From Bacteroidota bacterium (GTDB lineage Bacteria; Bacteroidota; Bacteroidia; Flavobacteriales; Flavobacteriaceae): DNA of 64,000 nucleotides. Position numbers and translations under genes: made by a program. The stretch covers positions 171,005 through 235,004 of the forward strand of contig JAIUNZ010000005.1 of the NCBI GenBank assembly GCA_020161455.1, read 5' to 3'. Below the pieces are notes generated by a model that was given only the letters and a program-made list of their open reading frames with translations, was not told where the DNA came from and did no database searches. Below are positions 21,301-29,012 of the stretch, piece by piece. Numbering within the stretch: the stretch's first letter is position 1; each line of letters begins with the position of its first letter.

Positions 21301-23801
21301 TATTTATTTCAGAGGTAACTGATGCTGAAACTGGTTCGTTAACTTATGTTGAGATATATAATGGAACTGGTTCAGCCAAATCCTTAGATGATTATAAATT
21401 GAAATTTTATACTTTTGGTACAAATCCTAATAACCCAGTTACTGAAAACTGTAATCTAGGTTTAACAGGAACTTTAGCTAACGATGCTACCTATGTTATT
21501 AAAGTAAGTTCTAATTCAAATATTAGTGGCGTTACTCCTGATGCAACATTCACAAATTGCTCAGGTGTTAACAATAATGATTACATAAAATTAACCACTT
21601 CTTTAGATGTTGATATCGATTTATGGGGAAGAACAGATGGAACTATTTATACTCCAAATAACCAAGTAGGTTATACTTATAGAAGAATTTCAACAGCAAC
21701 TGTTCCAAAAACAACTTGGGATGCAGCAGATTGGACAGCATTAGATCCAGAAGATTATTCTAATGTTGGTATGTACACATTTGTTCCAGTTGGAGGTTCT
21801 AATTACGATTACAGTCTTGATAGCGGAGCTTACCAAACAGAAACAACATTTAGTGGAGTTGCACCAGGTACACATACGGTTACAGTTAGAGATGTAACAA
21901 CAGGATGTGTTTCCGAGCCATTAGAAGTTATTATTGATGATGTGCCAACTCAGACAACTCCCGTAGTTGAGTTTAGCTATGTAACTCCAGTTTGTCAATC
22001 AAGTACAACTACGTTAACGCCAACTTTGGCAACTGACTTTTATGTTGTTGCTAATGGATTTACGGCAACACCTGCTGGTTTAATTATAGATGCTAATACA
22101 GGTGAAATTGATGTTACAAATTCAACAGCTGGAATCTATACTGTTAAGTATGAAGTCCTAGAAGATGTTGCAAATTGTTTGTCTGGTGATTCATATACAT
22201 TCGTTGTAGAAATAACCAACTCAATAACTCCAGTGGTTGACTTTACTTATACAACTCCAGTTTGTCAGTTAGATACAACTACAGCTTCTCCAATTTTAGC
22301 TCCTGGATTTTATACAGGAACAAATAGCAATGGATTTAGTGCTACACCAGTAGGTCTTATCATAGATCCTATAACAGGTGTTATTGATGTTACAAACTCA
22401 GCTCCGAATACGTATATGATTACATATTCTGTTAATGCTGATGCGTCTCAATGCTTAGTAGCAAATGCCTCTATACCATTTGAATTTATAATTACACCTA
22501 CAATCAATCCAGTGACAACTATTGATTATCCAACATCAGTTTGTCAAAATGGTACAAATCCATTGCCTGATACTTCTGCTACTGGGTTTGTAACAGGCGG
22601 AACATATTCTGAAGACACTACGGTATCATCAGGTTTAGTTATTAATCCAACTACAGGAGAAATTGATTTAGCAAATTCTAGTACAGGACCACATACAGTA
22701 TTGTATACAATCCCACAAGATTTAGCAAATTGTCAAGCTTTCTCTCAAAGTTCTGATGTTATTACTATTATCCCAGTAGTAACCGCAGTAACCAATTTTA
22801 GTTATACTACGCCAGTTTGTGCTAACGGTACAAATCCAATGCCAATTCCTAGCACAGGATTTACTACTGGTGGAACTTATTCTTATGTTGGAACTGGTTT
22901 AGACTTGAATACAACAACTGGTGAAATTAATTTGGCAAATACAACTCCAGCAACATATACAGTTACCTATACTGTAACTAGTGATGCTGGAAATTGTATA
23001 GTTGGAAATTCTTCTTCTGCTTCTATCACAATCAACCCTGTTATAACTCCAGTTACTGGATTTAGTTATACTTCTCCAGTTTGTGCAGATGATGTTAATC
23101 AATTACCATCATTAGCAGCAGGATTTACAACAGGTGCTTCATTTACAGTAACTGTTGGTTCTGGTTTAATTATCAATCCAACGACAGGCGAAATAGATGT
23201 TCAAGCTTCAAATCCAGGTGTATATACAATTTCTTATTCTATTTTAGCAGATGCTTCTATCTGTCAAAGCGGTAGCACAAGCACTGCTCAATTTGTAATT
23301 AATTCTCCTTTTGACGTAGTAGCTTATGGAGAATGTCAAGGTTCAAGTTTTGTTTTAACCGCAAATCCTGTAAATGGTTCGTTTGATCCTTCAAATGTTG
23401 CATATGAATGGCAAAATGGAAATGGAATTAGTATAGGTACTACAAGAACAATCGTGGCAACGTCAACTGGAAATTATACAGTAATAGTTACCTCTAATGG
23501 TTGTTCAAGCACTTCTGCCCCATTTACTGTTGACACCATAGCATGTGTGATTCAAAAAGGTATCTCTGCTGATGGTGATGGATTAAACGACAATTTCGAG
23601 TTAACTGGTTTTGATGTGAAAAATTTACAAATCTATAATAGATATGGAATGAAGGTATATTCAAAATCTAATTATACAAACCAATGGTTTGGACAATCAG
23701 ATGGTGGTGACGATTTACCAGATGCGACGTATTATTATGTTATTGAACGTAATAATGGCGAAAACATCACCGGATGGATATACTTAAATAGAGCTCAATA
23801 A
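15324..23801 (+). CDS. Giant multidomain surface protein with T9SS type-B sorting domain
   Basis: A 2825-aa secreted, probably cell-surface protein. After a signal peptide (ending near GFSQ) the domains run roughly as follows: a MAM/choice-of-anchor-J-like module (25-210), FN3 (211-305), a PPC-like module, FN3, a second anchor-J module (535-696), FN3, a CUB-like domain (798-917), FN3, a third anchor-J module (1019-1186), FN3, further Ig-like segments, a lamin-tail-like domain (1983-2156) and five ~90-residue Ig-like repeats (2213-2656). The last ~80 residues are a gliding-motility-type C-terminal domain (ISADGDGLNDNFEL, IYNRYGMKVY), the T9SS type-B signal. PorP/SprF-like and OmpA-like genes follow directly, as is usual for type-B cargo. 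The ligand is unknown; adhesion is inferred. Confidence 0.92.
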   Translation: MKKITLLLLTLLFSFSGFSQFGGTGVVEGFESTTGPSALPSNNWALSTGNWLVFDNGTPGNFRWGISTVTTTPTQVYQGANAAYMNRETNFSTGQTYEDYLASPAFTVPANGQLRFWTRGFLIGNQGTVYQIKVAPAAANPTDPNSYLLVQQWTDADLVASVSQYEEKVVNLTDYVDLNVRIAFVMQQAPITAPFGDRWFVDNVQVVAQCFDPTALTATPAITSAQLSWTNPGTTSWEVELVPAAGTPTGIGTPFNGAVPSFNVTTTLPAGVPLTATTAYKYYVRAVCSVGVTSQWIGPFNFSTLSPGLSCEASIVINNLPYSTTDSTANYGDNPNIEGSPGTGCNITGNYLNGNDVVYSYTAPANGTINVTMTPTGTNSGVFAYDSCANVGVTCIGGAAGTTTTVRTFDLSVTAGQTYYFVISSINTTQTVGYTLLIQNVNCAPPTALAANALQTTANLSWAQGGSSSWEVVVQPAGAGVPAGAGTQTNINTNYPVPTVLTPNTNYEFYVRADCNDGTGNFSAWAGPFAFRTLCDAFTVPFQEGFNSTSTSEACWTVLNVNGDTDAWDMNYATNPFEGDQVAMMYTDFNAGVNDDWLISPQIILTGNQRLRYRYRVQSAGEPNDFRVMLSTNGTSPANFTTTLVPLASYNNITYMEAIVNLSAYSGPVNIAWHVPPGGLDGWRLYIDNVIIEDLPTCPEPSMLTATAVLSTSATLTWTNGNAETEWQVLALPCGSPAPAAGATGFVTVPPTGSPYTLMGLSPTTCYDVYIRAVCPGNDLSPWTGPATFTTQVAPPVCGGQYIDAGGIAGNYPNNSNSTVTICPPAGELVTVTFTSFNTEANWDALYVFDGNSITSPQISSTNGPGNGGIPAGGFWGTTIPGPFVSSVPGPDGCLTFNFRSDGSVNNPGWVANVTCAPAPTCTKPNNLTATLVTADSAQINWTQIANPDNSVATNWEVLVLPCTAPAPTATTTGGITTDQNPYTLTGLTANTCYKVYVRAVCSTTDSSAWSSPATFTTQCVAFTIPFQEGFNTGSASEACWTVLNLNGDTDAWDMNYAFNPYEGDQSAALTTDFNAGNNNDWLISPQVTGLNGNQRLRYRYRVQSAGEPNDFRVMLSTTGIDPASFTQTLVPLASYNNTTYLENVVLLTGVTGTINIGFHVPQGGLDGWRLYIDKVIIENNPTCIEPTALTVLNTTATSAQLSWTDNNNPSATQWEVLILPAGSAEPLPNLPVGTGILVNANPALITGLQSSKNFVFFVRAICSDTDHSNWSIGANFSTKPANDECADATFVPVNSSSVCNQIASGVVSGASPSMNVPPLAAPCVGTPDDDVWFQFIATNSYLNVALTIAPGASTQNLNFAVYSGTCGALTQFTCSDPGQLSDVLNGLTVGEIYYIRVYSNEATAQTVSFDICISTPSTCDNSATICEIEYGNTTGVDSLGTIGCLFTSPNPTFFTIQVTQSGPLNYLLTQSTTPGGAPDLDVDYAAWGPFTSQAAACTAINLPGGGFLAPGIGVPVTQQTGCSYSAAATENLNIVNAQAGQFYIILITNYSDDPGFISLTQTNINAPGAGQTTCCSDANFAYDQQEYCKEDMASNPVVTIAPNSLAGVFTSYPAGLVFVDTATGEVDLQASAPGYYQITNTLAPTSTCIQKVYYYFIRITEPQTATITYPVTEVCKNETTVINVTIAGNTNGTFAVSPQGGLYINADNGAITPNLSTPGIYTISYNLPDNGPCPNPSGSTTIEIKAVPNVVSPGNQTVCGSYELLPLTVGNYYTATNGGGTMLNAGDFITSTQDVYIYANNNGCTDEKVFTVTVNPEVVVDVIDDFGTCAGYNLPVLTSGNYYTGPNGTGTMLNAGDPILVTTTLYIYASNGLCSDEDVFTITIGGLAVTAPESGSYCNSYELPTPTLGNYYTEAGGNGTMFTLPTTITTTQTIYLYANVDGCVGEDSFTVTINTIDTPTVDITQPTCAVQTGTIEVTSPVGSSSGTPPSDLFISEVTDAETGSLTYVEIYNGTGSAKSLDDYKLKFYTFGTNPNNPVTENCNLGLTGTLANDATYVIKVSSNSNISGVTPDATFTNCSGVNNNDYIKLTTSLDVDIDLWGRTDGTIYTPNNQVGYTYRRISTATVPKTTWDAADWTALDPEDYSNVGMYTFVPVGGSNYDYSLDSGAYQTETTFSGVAPGTHTVTVRDVTTGCVSEPLEVIIDDVPTQTTPVVEFSYVTPVCQSSTTTLTPTLATDFYVVANGFTATPAGLIIDANTGEIDVTNSTAGIYTVKYEVLEDVANCLSGDSYTFVVEITNSITPVVDFTYTTPVCQLDTTTASPILAPGFYTGTNSNGFSATPVGLIIDPITGVIDVTNSAPNTYMITYSVNADASQCLVANASIPFEFIITPTINPVTTIDYPTSVCQNGTNPLPDTSATGFVTGGTYSEDTTVSSGLVINPTTGEIDLANSSTGPHTVLYTIPQDLANCQAFSQSSDVITIIPVVTAVTNFSYTTPVCANGTNPMPIPSTGFTTGGTYSYVGTGLDLNTTTGEINLANTTPATYTVTYTVTSDAGNCIVGNSSSASITINPVITPVTGFSYTSPVCADDVNQLPSLAAGFTTGASFTVTVGSGLIINPTTGEIDVQASNPGVYTISYSILADASICQSGSTSTAQFVINSPFDVVAYGECQGSSFVLTANPVNGSFDPSNVAYEWQNGNGISIGTTRTIVATSTGNYTVIVTSNGCSSTSAPFTVDTIACVIQKGISADGDGLNDNFELTGFDVKNLQIYNRYGMKVYSKSNYTNQWFGQSDGGDDLPDATYYYVIERNNGENITGWIYLNRAQ
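16927..17410 (+). repeat. Duplicated anchor-J module, copy 1 within the adhesin gene
   Basis: Encodes a choice-of-anchor-J-like module closely matching a second copy at 18385-18880. Both contain the same long run beginning RYRYRVQSAGEP and the WDMNYA and GLDGWRLYID motifs. The DNA is clearly alignable throughout, so the duplication is fairly recent or maintained by recombination. Confidence 0.8.
18385..18880 (+). repeat. Duplicated anchor-J module, copy 2 within the adhesin gene
   Basis: Second copy of the module at 16927-17410, offset by about 1.46 kb. The flanking FN3 domains are also similar, so the duplicated unit may include them. Confidence 0.8.
21958..23300 (+). repeat. Five tandem Ig-like repeats in the adhesin gene
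   Basis: Repeat units of about 260-280 bp begin near 21958, 22227, 22507, 22786 and 23047. Each begins with a variant of TPVVEFSYVTPVCQ, contains LIIDxNTGEIDV and ends YTVxYxV. They form the stalk just before the C-terminal secretion domain. Confidence 0.85.
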
Positions 23802-23842
23802 TCAGATATAAAATTTGAATAAAAATTAAAATAAAACTTAAA

Positions 23843-24766
23843 ATGAAGAAAATTTATTTCATTGCGATTGTAACAGTGTTGTTCTTTACAGATGCAAAAG
23901 CGCAACAAGATCCAAATTATACGCAGTATATGTATAATTTAAGCGTCATAAATCCTGCCTATGCTGGATCTAAGGAAAATATTTCTGGCGGTTTGCTATA
24001 TAGAAAACAATGGGTACAAATTGAAGGCGCTCCAAGTACTGGAACTTTCTTCATTCATAGTCCTGTAGGAAGAAATGTAGGCTTAGGTTTGTCAGCAGTA
24101 AATGATAAAATTGGACCAGTAGAAGAAACAAATATATATGGAGACTTCTCTTATACGCTTGGTTTAGGAGGAGAACACAAGTTAGCTTTCGGTTTAAAAG
24201 CTGGTGTTACCATGCATAAAATAGATTTCAATACTATTTATCCAACACTTCCTAATCCAGATCCTGCAGATCCTTTTAGCGCAGCCAATCCTAGTAACTC
24301 ATTTTTAAATATTGGTTCGGGTGTGTTTTATTATACAGATAAATATTATGTGTCTTTCTCCGTTCCTAACATGCTAAAATCTAAATATTTAGATTTTAGC
24401 GGAAGAAAATATGGAACTGAAGTGCTGCACTATTTCTTAACTGGTGGTTATGTGTTTGACATTAATCCAAACTTAAAGTTCAAACCTTTTGCAATGGTTA
24501 AATCATCATTAAATGCGCCAACCTCTTTTGATATTTCAACAAATTTCTTGATTTATGATAAATTAGAATTAGGAGCAACCTACAGGCTTGAAGACTCATT
24601 TGGAGCAATGGTAAATTTTGCTGTCACTCCTTCGCTTAGAATTGGATATGCCTATGACCATGTGATGTCTGATTTAAATGTTGTGACTCCTGCTTCTCAC
24701 GAGGTAATGTTGTTATTCGATTTAAACTTAACGAAAAAAGTATCACGTTCACCTAGATTCTTCTAA
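23843..24766 (+). CDS. PorP/SprF family type IX secretion system membrane protein
   Basis: A 307-aa outer-membrane beta-barrel with a signal peptide ending at KAQ. The family signature DPNYTQYMYNLSVINPAYAGS follows immediately and the RKQWVQIEGAP motif is near residue 55. SprF of Flavobacterium johnsoniae is needed to export the type-B adhesin SprB. By analogy this protein probably assists the giant protein encoded 41 bp upstream. Co-transcription with both neighbours is likely. Confidence 0.94.
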   Translation: MKKIYFIAIVTVLFFTDAKAQQDPNYTQYMYNLSVINPAYAGSKENISGGLLYRKQWVQIEGAPSTGTFFIHSPVGRNVGLGLSAVNDKIGPVEETNIYGDFSYTLGLGGEHKLAFGLKAGVTMHKIDFNTIYPTLPNPDPADPFSAANPSNSFLNIGSGVFYYTDKYYVSFSVPNMLKSKYLDFSGRKYGTEVLHYFLTGGYVFDINPNLKFKPFAMVKSSLNAPTSFDISTNFLIYDKLELGATYRLEDSFGAMVNFAVTPSLRIGYAYDHVMSDLNVVTPASHEVMLLFDLNLTKKVSRSPRFF

Positions 24767-24788
24767 CCAATAAATTAGCAGTAAAAAA

Positions 24789-26657
24789 ATGAAAAATTTA
24801 TATATAGCACTAAGTTTTGCGATAACATCTTTATCCTTAACGGCACAAAATAAAGACACAAAGTCGGCTGATAAGTTATTTAACCAGTTTGAATATGTTG
24901 ACGCAGCAAAGGAATACATGAACCTGGTTGAAAAAGGAAAGGCTGATGGATACGTTTATAAACAGTTGGGTGATACCTATTATAATATGTTTAATGCCGC
25001 CGATGCCTCTAAATGGTATGCTAAAGCAATTGAAACTTCTCAAGATTCAGAAACATACTATCGGTATGCTCAAATGCTAAAAGCAGATGGAAAATATGAA
25101 GAGTCAAACAAGCAGATGCAAAAATTTGCTTCTATGTCTCCAAGTGATTCTAGAGCAAAAGCTTTTAAAGAAAATCCAAATTATGTTCCAAAGTTATTGA
25201 ACAAAACAAAACAGTACAACGTAAACTCTTCGGATATTAGTAGTGATAAATCTGATTTTGGACCACTTTTAGTAGAAAACACATTATACTTTACAAGTGC
25301 AAGAAACGGTGCAAGAAAAAACTATGGCTGGAATGATGAGCCTTACCTAGATGTTTATCAAGCAGATTATAATGCAGATGGCACTATTACAAATGCTTTT
25401 CCAGTATCAAGTATCAATTCTAAATGGCATGAAGGCCCAGTTACTTTAAGTGCTGATGGAAATACAATGTACTTTTCTAGCGAAAGTTTCTTGGAAAACG
25501 AATCCGAAAAAGTAAAAGAATTAAAATCAAAATTTAGTCAAATTTATTTATATCGAGCTACTAAAGATGGTGATTCTTGGTCAAATAAAAAACCGCTTCC
25601 TTTCAATTCTAAAGAGTACTCTTGTTCAAACCCAAGTTTAAGCAAAGACGGTAAAACACTATATTTCTCTTCTAATATGCCAAACGGTATGGGTGGAACA
25701 GATATTTGGAAAGTAACTGTAAACGCTGATGATACATACGGAACACCTGAAAATTTAGGCAAAAATGTAAACACCGAAGGAAACGAAAGCTTCCCATTCA
25801 TCTCTGATGACAACAAAATGTTATATTTCGCTTCAAGCGGAAGACAAGGTCTTGGTGGATATGATGTGTTCGAATACGAATTAGCATCTAGCAAAGAAGC
25901 TGTAAACATGGGTACACCAATCAATACTGACAAAGATGATTTCTCATTCACGTTCAATAGCAAAAAAGACGTAGGGTTCTTTGCTAGTAATAGAAACGGA
26001 AATGACGACATCTTCAAAGCTATTCCTGTTTGTGGTGTAGAAGTACTGGTAGTAGTAACCGATGCAAAAACAGGAGCAATCCTTGCAGATACAAAAGTTT
26101 CTATTCTTGACGAAAAGAAAAACGTAATTGCTACCGAAATGTCTAACAGCAAAGGAGAAGTAAAATACAGAGTTGAATGTGAAAAACCATACGTGATCCA
26201 AGCTACTAAAGATGGCTACGAAGGAAACACTTTTGCCGTAGCGAAAACCAAAGAAAAAATGGTTAAAGTAGAAGCGGCTCTTGAACCTATCGATGTTATT
26301 GTTACTCCTGATGAAATTGTGTTAAAACCAATCTTCTTTGAGTTCAACAAAAGTAACATTACTCAAGATGGTGCTTTCGAGTTAGACAAACTAGTTCAAG
26401 TAATGAAAAACAACGACCAAATTGTTATTCTTGCCAAATCACATACAGATAATAGAGGTAGCGACAGATACAACTTAAAATTATCAGACAGAAGAGCTAA
26501 ATCAACGGTTCAATATATCATTTCAAAAGGAATTCCTGCTAGTCGTATTTCTGGAAAAGGTATGGGAGAACTTGAGCCAAAAGTAGATTGCGGAAAAGAT
26601 TGTACAGAAGAACAACACGCTCAAAACCGTCGTTCTGAATTCTTGATAGTAAAATAA
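24789..26657 (+). CDS. OmpA-family protein with TPR-like and PD40 repeats (PorE-like)
   Basis: A 622-aa periplasmic or outer-membrane protein. A signal peptide (residues 1-19) precedes a TPR-like region (~20-120). PD40/beta-propeller repeats follow (LSADGNTMYFSS, LSKDGKTLYFSS, ISDDNKMLYFAS; ~150-420), then a carboxypeptidase-regulatory-like domain (~425-500). The C-terminus is an OmpA peptidoglycan-binding domain (~505-622) with TDNRGSDRYN and NRRSEF. This is the PorE-like architecture that ties T9SS parts to the cell wall. It is the last gene of the adhesin unit. Confidence 0.92.
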   Translation: MKNLYIALSFAITSLSLTAQNKDTKSADKLFNQFEYVDAAKEYMNLVEKGKADGYVYKQLGDTYYNMFNAADASKWYAKAIETSQDSETYYRYAQMLKADGKYEESNKQMQKFASMSPSDSRAKAFKENPNYVPKLLNKTKQYNVNSSDISSDKSDFGPLLVENTLYFTSARNGARKNYGWNDEPYLDVYQADYNADGTITNAFPVSSINSKWHEGPVTLSADGNTMYFSSESFLENESEKVKELKSKFSQIYLYRATKDGDSWSNKKPLPFNSKEYSCSNPSLSKDGKTLYFSSNMPNGMGGTDIWKVTVNADDTYGTPENLGKNVNTEGNESFPFISDDNKMLYFASSGRQGLGGYDVFEYELASSKEAVNMGTPINTDKDDFSFTFNSKKDVGFFASNRNGNDDIFKAIPVCGVEVLVVVTDAKTGAILADTKVSILDEKKNVIATEMSNSKGEVKYRVECEKPYVIQATKDGYEGNTFAVAKTKEKMVKVEAALEPIDVIVTPDEIVLKPIFFEFNKSNITQDGAFELDKLVQVMKNNDQIVILAKSHTDNRGSDRYNLKLSDRRAKSTVQYIISKGIPASRISGKGMGELEPKVDCGKDCTEEQHAQNRRSEFLIVK

Positions 26658-26677
26658 TATTCAAACCACTTTAAACC

Positions 26678-26710
26678 AAAACCCGAACAAATTTGTTCGG
26701 GTTTTTTTTT
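26678..26710 (+). terminator. Intrinsic terminator of the adhesin-PorP-OmpA unit
   Basis: A 13-bp perfect stem (AAAACCCGAACAA / TTGTTCGGGTTTT) is followed directly by further T residues. It lies 21 bp after the OmpA stop codon. Confidence 0.92.
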
Positions 26711-27098
26711 AATCAAGAATGAGTAATTAAATGAACTTAGAATAAAATAATTAAAATGATTAAAAATAGTTACGCTAAAAAAATATTTCATGTTCTACAT
26801 GTATAAAGTACTTAGTTGTACTAGTAAAATTTCAATGCTAATTGAATTTCAAAATGATATAAAAAAATAGTAGTTAGAATAGAACATAGAAAAACAAAAT
26901 CTCATTTGAAAGAAAAGTAAAAGTTATTGAAATCTATTTATAAGATAAAAGCTCAATACACATCAAAATATAAAGCAAAATAAAAATCTTTTAACAACAG
27001 AAAGAAAGCAAAAAATCACATTTATTTGAATAAACCGCAAAAAAAAACTTCCAAAATTAGAATTCATTATTAATGTTGTGTTAAAAATTGATTTTTGA
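26711..27098. other. A/T-rich intergenic region, no gene seen
   Basis: Nearly 400 bp with no ORF, no GC-stem hairpin and no recognisable repeat. It precedes the promoter of the candidate small RNA. Confidence 0.6.
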
Positions 27099-27130
27099 TT
27101 GGAATTATGCAATAACAAGCCTTACTTTTG
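27099..27130 (+). promoter_or_regulatory. Promoter of the candidate small RNA
   Basis: A -33-type TTG (27099-27101) and a -7 element TACTTTTG (27123-27130) are separated by 21 bases. This is one of the few two-box matches in the window. Predicted start of transcription is near 27135. Confidence 0.6.
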
Positions 27131-27134
27131 CAAC

Positions 27135-27249
27135 ATCAAAAACAACTGGGGTGGTTCCCAGGAAGTTTTTATATAAATTTTTTCAATTTATAGTTTTTTG
27201 GTTGGTTAATAGCATAAAAACTCAGTCATTAATTTGACTGGGTTTTTTT
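27135..27249 (+). ncRNA. Candidate structured small RNA, about 115 nt
   Basis: A free-standing transcription unit: two-box promoter, no ORF, and an intrinsic terminator. Visible stems are CTGGG/CCCAG (27146-27150 with 27157-27161), GTTTTTAT/ATAAAAAC (27165-27172 with 27214-27221), nested TATAAATT/AATTTATA (27172-27179 with 27185-27192), and the terminator hairpin. The GTTTTTAT/ATAAAAAC stem shares two bases with the terminator, so the two may compete. I cannot assign a family. Size and layout would suit a flavobacterial 6S-like RNA or another conserved small RNA, but it lacks the GGAAG apical motif of SRP RNA and the tRNA-like end of tmRNA. Confidence 0.5.
27220..27249 (+). terminator. Intrinsic terminator of the candidate small RNA
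   Basis: A 9-bp stem (ACTCAGTCA / TGACTGGGT, one G-U pair) with a 6-base loop, followed by seven T. Confidence 0.85.
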
Positions 27250-27264
27250 GTTTTTATACATTTG
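27233..27264 (+). promoter_or_regulatory. Promoter of the DUF3108 / tryptophan dioxygenase operon
   Basis: TTTG (27233-27236) and TACATTTG (27257-27264) are separated by 20 bases. The -33 box lies inside the terminator hairpin of the upstream small RNA. The expected transcript start near 27270 decides for ATG 27301 over the ATG-less upstream extension of the frame. Confidence 0.6.
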
Positions 27265-27300
27265 GAACAGAATTTGTACTTACAGCAGAAAAATAGAATC

Positions 27301-28077
27301 ATGAAAAAGTTAATAATCGTATTTTTAGTTTTAATTTCTGTGAGTTTTGATTCCCAAAAACCCGAAGCCTACGACACTGGCGAATGGTTTAAATTTAGAA
27401 TCCATTATGGAATTGTAACAGCTGGCTATGCTACTTTGGAAGTAAAAGAAGCCATAAGAGACAATAAAAAAGTATATCACGCCATTGGTAAAGGTTACAC
27501 AACCGGAATGTCAAGATGGTTTTTTAGTGTAGATGACACTTATGAAAGCTATTTCGACAAGGTAACGAACAAACCCTATCAGTTTGTGCGCAAAATAGAC
27601 GAAGGTGGATATACCAAAAACCAAGAAGGTTTTTTCAATCAGGATAAAAACCAAGTTCTTTTAAAGGATTATAAAGAAAAAACAGAAAAGACATATAATG
27701 TTACAGAAGATGTACAAGATATTCTTTCTACCTTTTATTTTCTTCGCAATCATCCTAAAATTAACTCCCTAAAAATAAACGAATTTATAGAAGTGGACAT
27801 GTTTTTTGACAATGAAATCACTAAGTTTAAGTTAAAATATATTGGAAAAGAAGATTTAAAAACTAAATTTGGGACGATTCCATCAATGGTATTTAAGCCA
27901 TTGGTGCAATCAGGACGTGTATTTAAAGAAGAAGAAAGTTTAACCGTTTGGATTTCAAATGATGACAACAAACTTCCAATTCGAATCAAAGCCAGTTTAG
28001 CCGTTGGTTCTTTAAAAGCCGACTTAGAAGGATTTAAAGGATTAAAAAACCCTTTTGTTATAAAAGTACAAAACTAA
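27301..28077 (+). CDS. DUF3108 domain exported protein
   Basis: A 258-aa protein with an N-terminal signal peptide (MKKLIIVFLVLISVSF). The body matches the DUF3108 family: it opens with YDTGEWFKFRIHYGIVTAGYATLEV and has a later GTIPSMVFKPLVQSGRVFKEEESLTVWISND region. Members are periplasmic or outer-envelope beta-rich proteins of unknown function. The open frame extends upstream to 27262, but that part overlaps the promoter, so I use ATG 27301. Its stop codon shares a base with the ATG of the next gene (TAATG), so translation is probably coupled. Confidence 0.85.
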   Translation: MKKLIIVFLVLISVSFDSQKPEAYDTGEWFKFRIHYGIVTAGYATLEVKEAIRDNKKVYHAIGKGYTTGMSRWFFSVDDTYESYFDKVTNKPYQFVRKIDEGGYTKNQEGFFNQDKNQVLLKDYKEKTEKTYNVTEDVQDILSTFYFLRNHPKINSLKINEFIEVDMFFDNEITKFKLKYIGKEDLKTKFGTIPSMVFKPLVQSGRVFKEEESLTVWISNDDNKLPIRIKASLAVGSLKADLEGFKGLKNPFVIKVQN

Positions 28078-29003
28078 TGAGCAACTCAACAACTAATCTC
28101 ATTGATGCACTAGACCAAAAGTTTGCTGCAATTGACCAAAAAACAGATACTCATCTTGAAGGATTATTGTGGTCTAAACCCATCACTTATTGGGATTATA
28201 TTCAAACTGATGCCTTGTTAAATCTGCAAACCCAACGAACGGTTTTACCAGATGAAAAGGTATTTATCATGTACCATCAAGTAAACGAATTGTTGTTTAA
28301 GATGATTCTTTGGGAGATAGACCAATTGTGTCATACCAATAAGCCAGAAACAGCCTATTTTACTGAAAAGCTAGGAAGAATTAGTCGCTACTTTGATATG
28401 CTAACAACATCATTCGACATCATGGGTGATGGCATGGAAGTAGCTCAATACATGAAGTTCAGAAACACCTTAACGCCTGCTAGTGGTTTTCAGAGTGCGC
28501 AATACCGAATGATAGAGTTTGCATCTACCGATTTGATTAATTTGATAGACTACCGATTTAGAGCTACAATAGATAGAGACACACCCTACACGCATGCGTT
28601 TGAGCATTTGTATTGGCAAGCAGCAGGGAAAGATCATGCAACAGGTAAAAAGTCCTACCTCCTCTTGGCTTTTGAAGAAAAATATAAAGACGAGTTTCTT
28701 CGCTTTATGGAAGAATATAATACAATAAATGTTTGGCAGAAATTCAAACAATTGCCAGAAGATGACCAAAAAAATGCCGAACTGATAAGTGCCATGCGCC
28801 ATTATGATTACACGGTTAACATCACCTGGGTAATGGGACATTTGAACGCAGCTAGGAAGTACATCGACAGTGGACAAGGAACAGGAGAAGCAACTGGAGG
28901 AAGCGATTGGAAGAAGTATATGCACCCAAAATACCAAAGGCGGATATTCTTTCCGGCTTTGTGGAGTGAAGAAGAATTAAAAAATTGGGGCGAAGGCTTA
29001 TAA
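28077..29003 (+). CDS. kynA: Tryptophan 2,3-dioxygenase
   Basis: Haem enzyme opening the indole ring of tryptophan to N-formylkynurenine, the first step of the kynurenine pathway. Family motifs include FIMYHQVNELLFKM (substrate/haem pocket His), FRNTLTPASGFQSAQYR and WVMGHLNAARKYI (haem-ligand His region). 308 aa fits the family. No other kynurenine gene is visible here, so downstream steps must be encoded elsewhere. It is sandwiched between two envelope protein genes in one operon. Confidence 0.95.
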   Translation: MSNSTTNLIDALDQKFAAIDQKTDTHLEGLLWSKPITYWDYIQTDALLNLQTQRTVLPDEKVFIMYHQVNELLFKMILWEIDQLCHTNKPETAYFTEKLGRISRYFDMLTTSFDIMGDGMEVAQYMKFRNTLTPASGFQSAQYRMIEFASTDLINLIDYRFRATIDRDTPYTHAFEHLYWQAAGKDHATGKKSYLLLAFEEKYKDEFLRFMEEYNTINVWQKFKQLPEDDQKNAELISAMRHYDYTVNITWVMGHLNAARKYIDSGQGTGEATGGSDWKKYMHPKYQRRIFFPALWSEEELKNWGEGL

Positions 29004-29012
29004 AAATTAAGG

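Noticed and set aside
25544-26152. 202-aa minus-strand ORF inside the OmpA-family gene
   Set aside because: Shadow of a well-supported gene; the composition is Ser/Pro/Leu-rich without any recognisable domain.
27135-27249. SRP RNA or tmRNA identity for the small RNA
   Set aside because: The SRP apical GGAAG-containing loop and the tmRNA tRNA-like ends are missing.
28470-28937. 155-aa minus-strand ORF inside kynA
   Set aside because: Antisense shadow; Cys/Phe/Ser-rich without motif.
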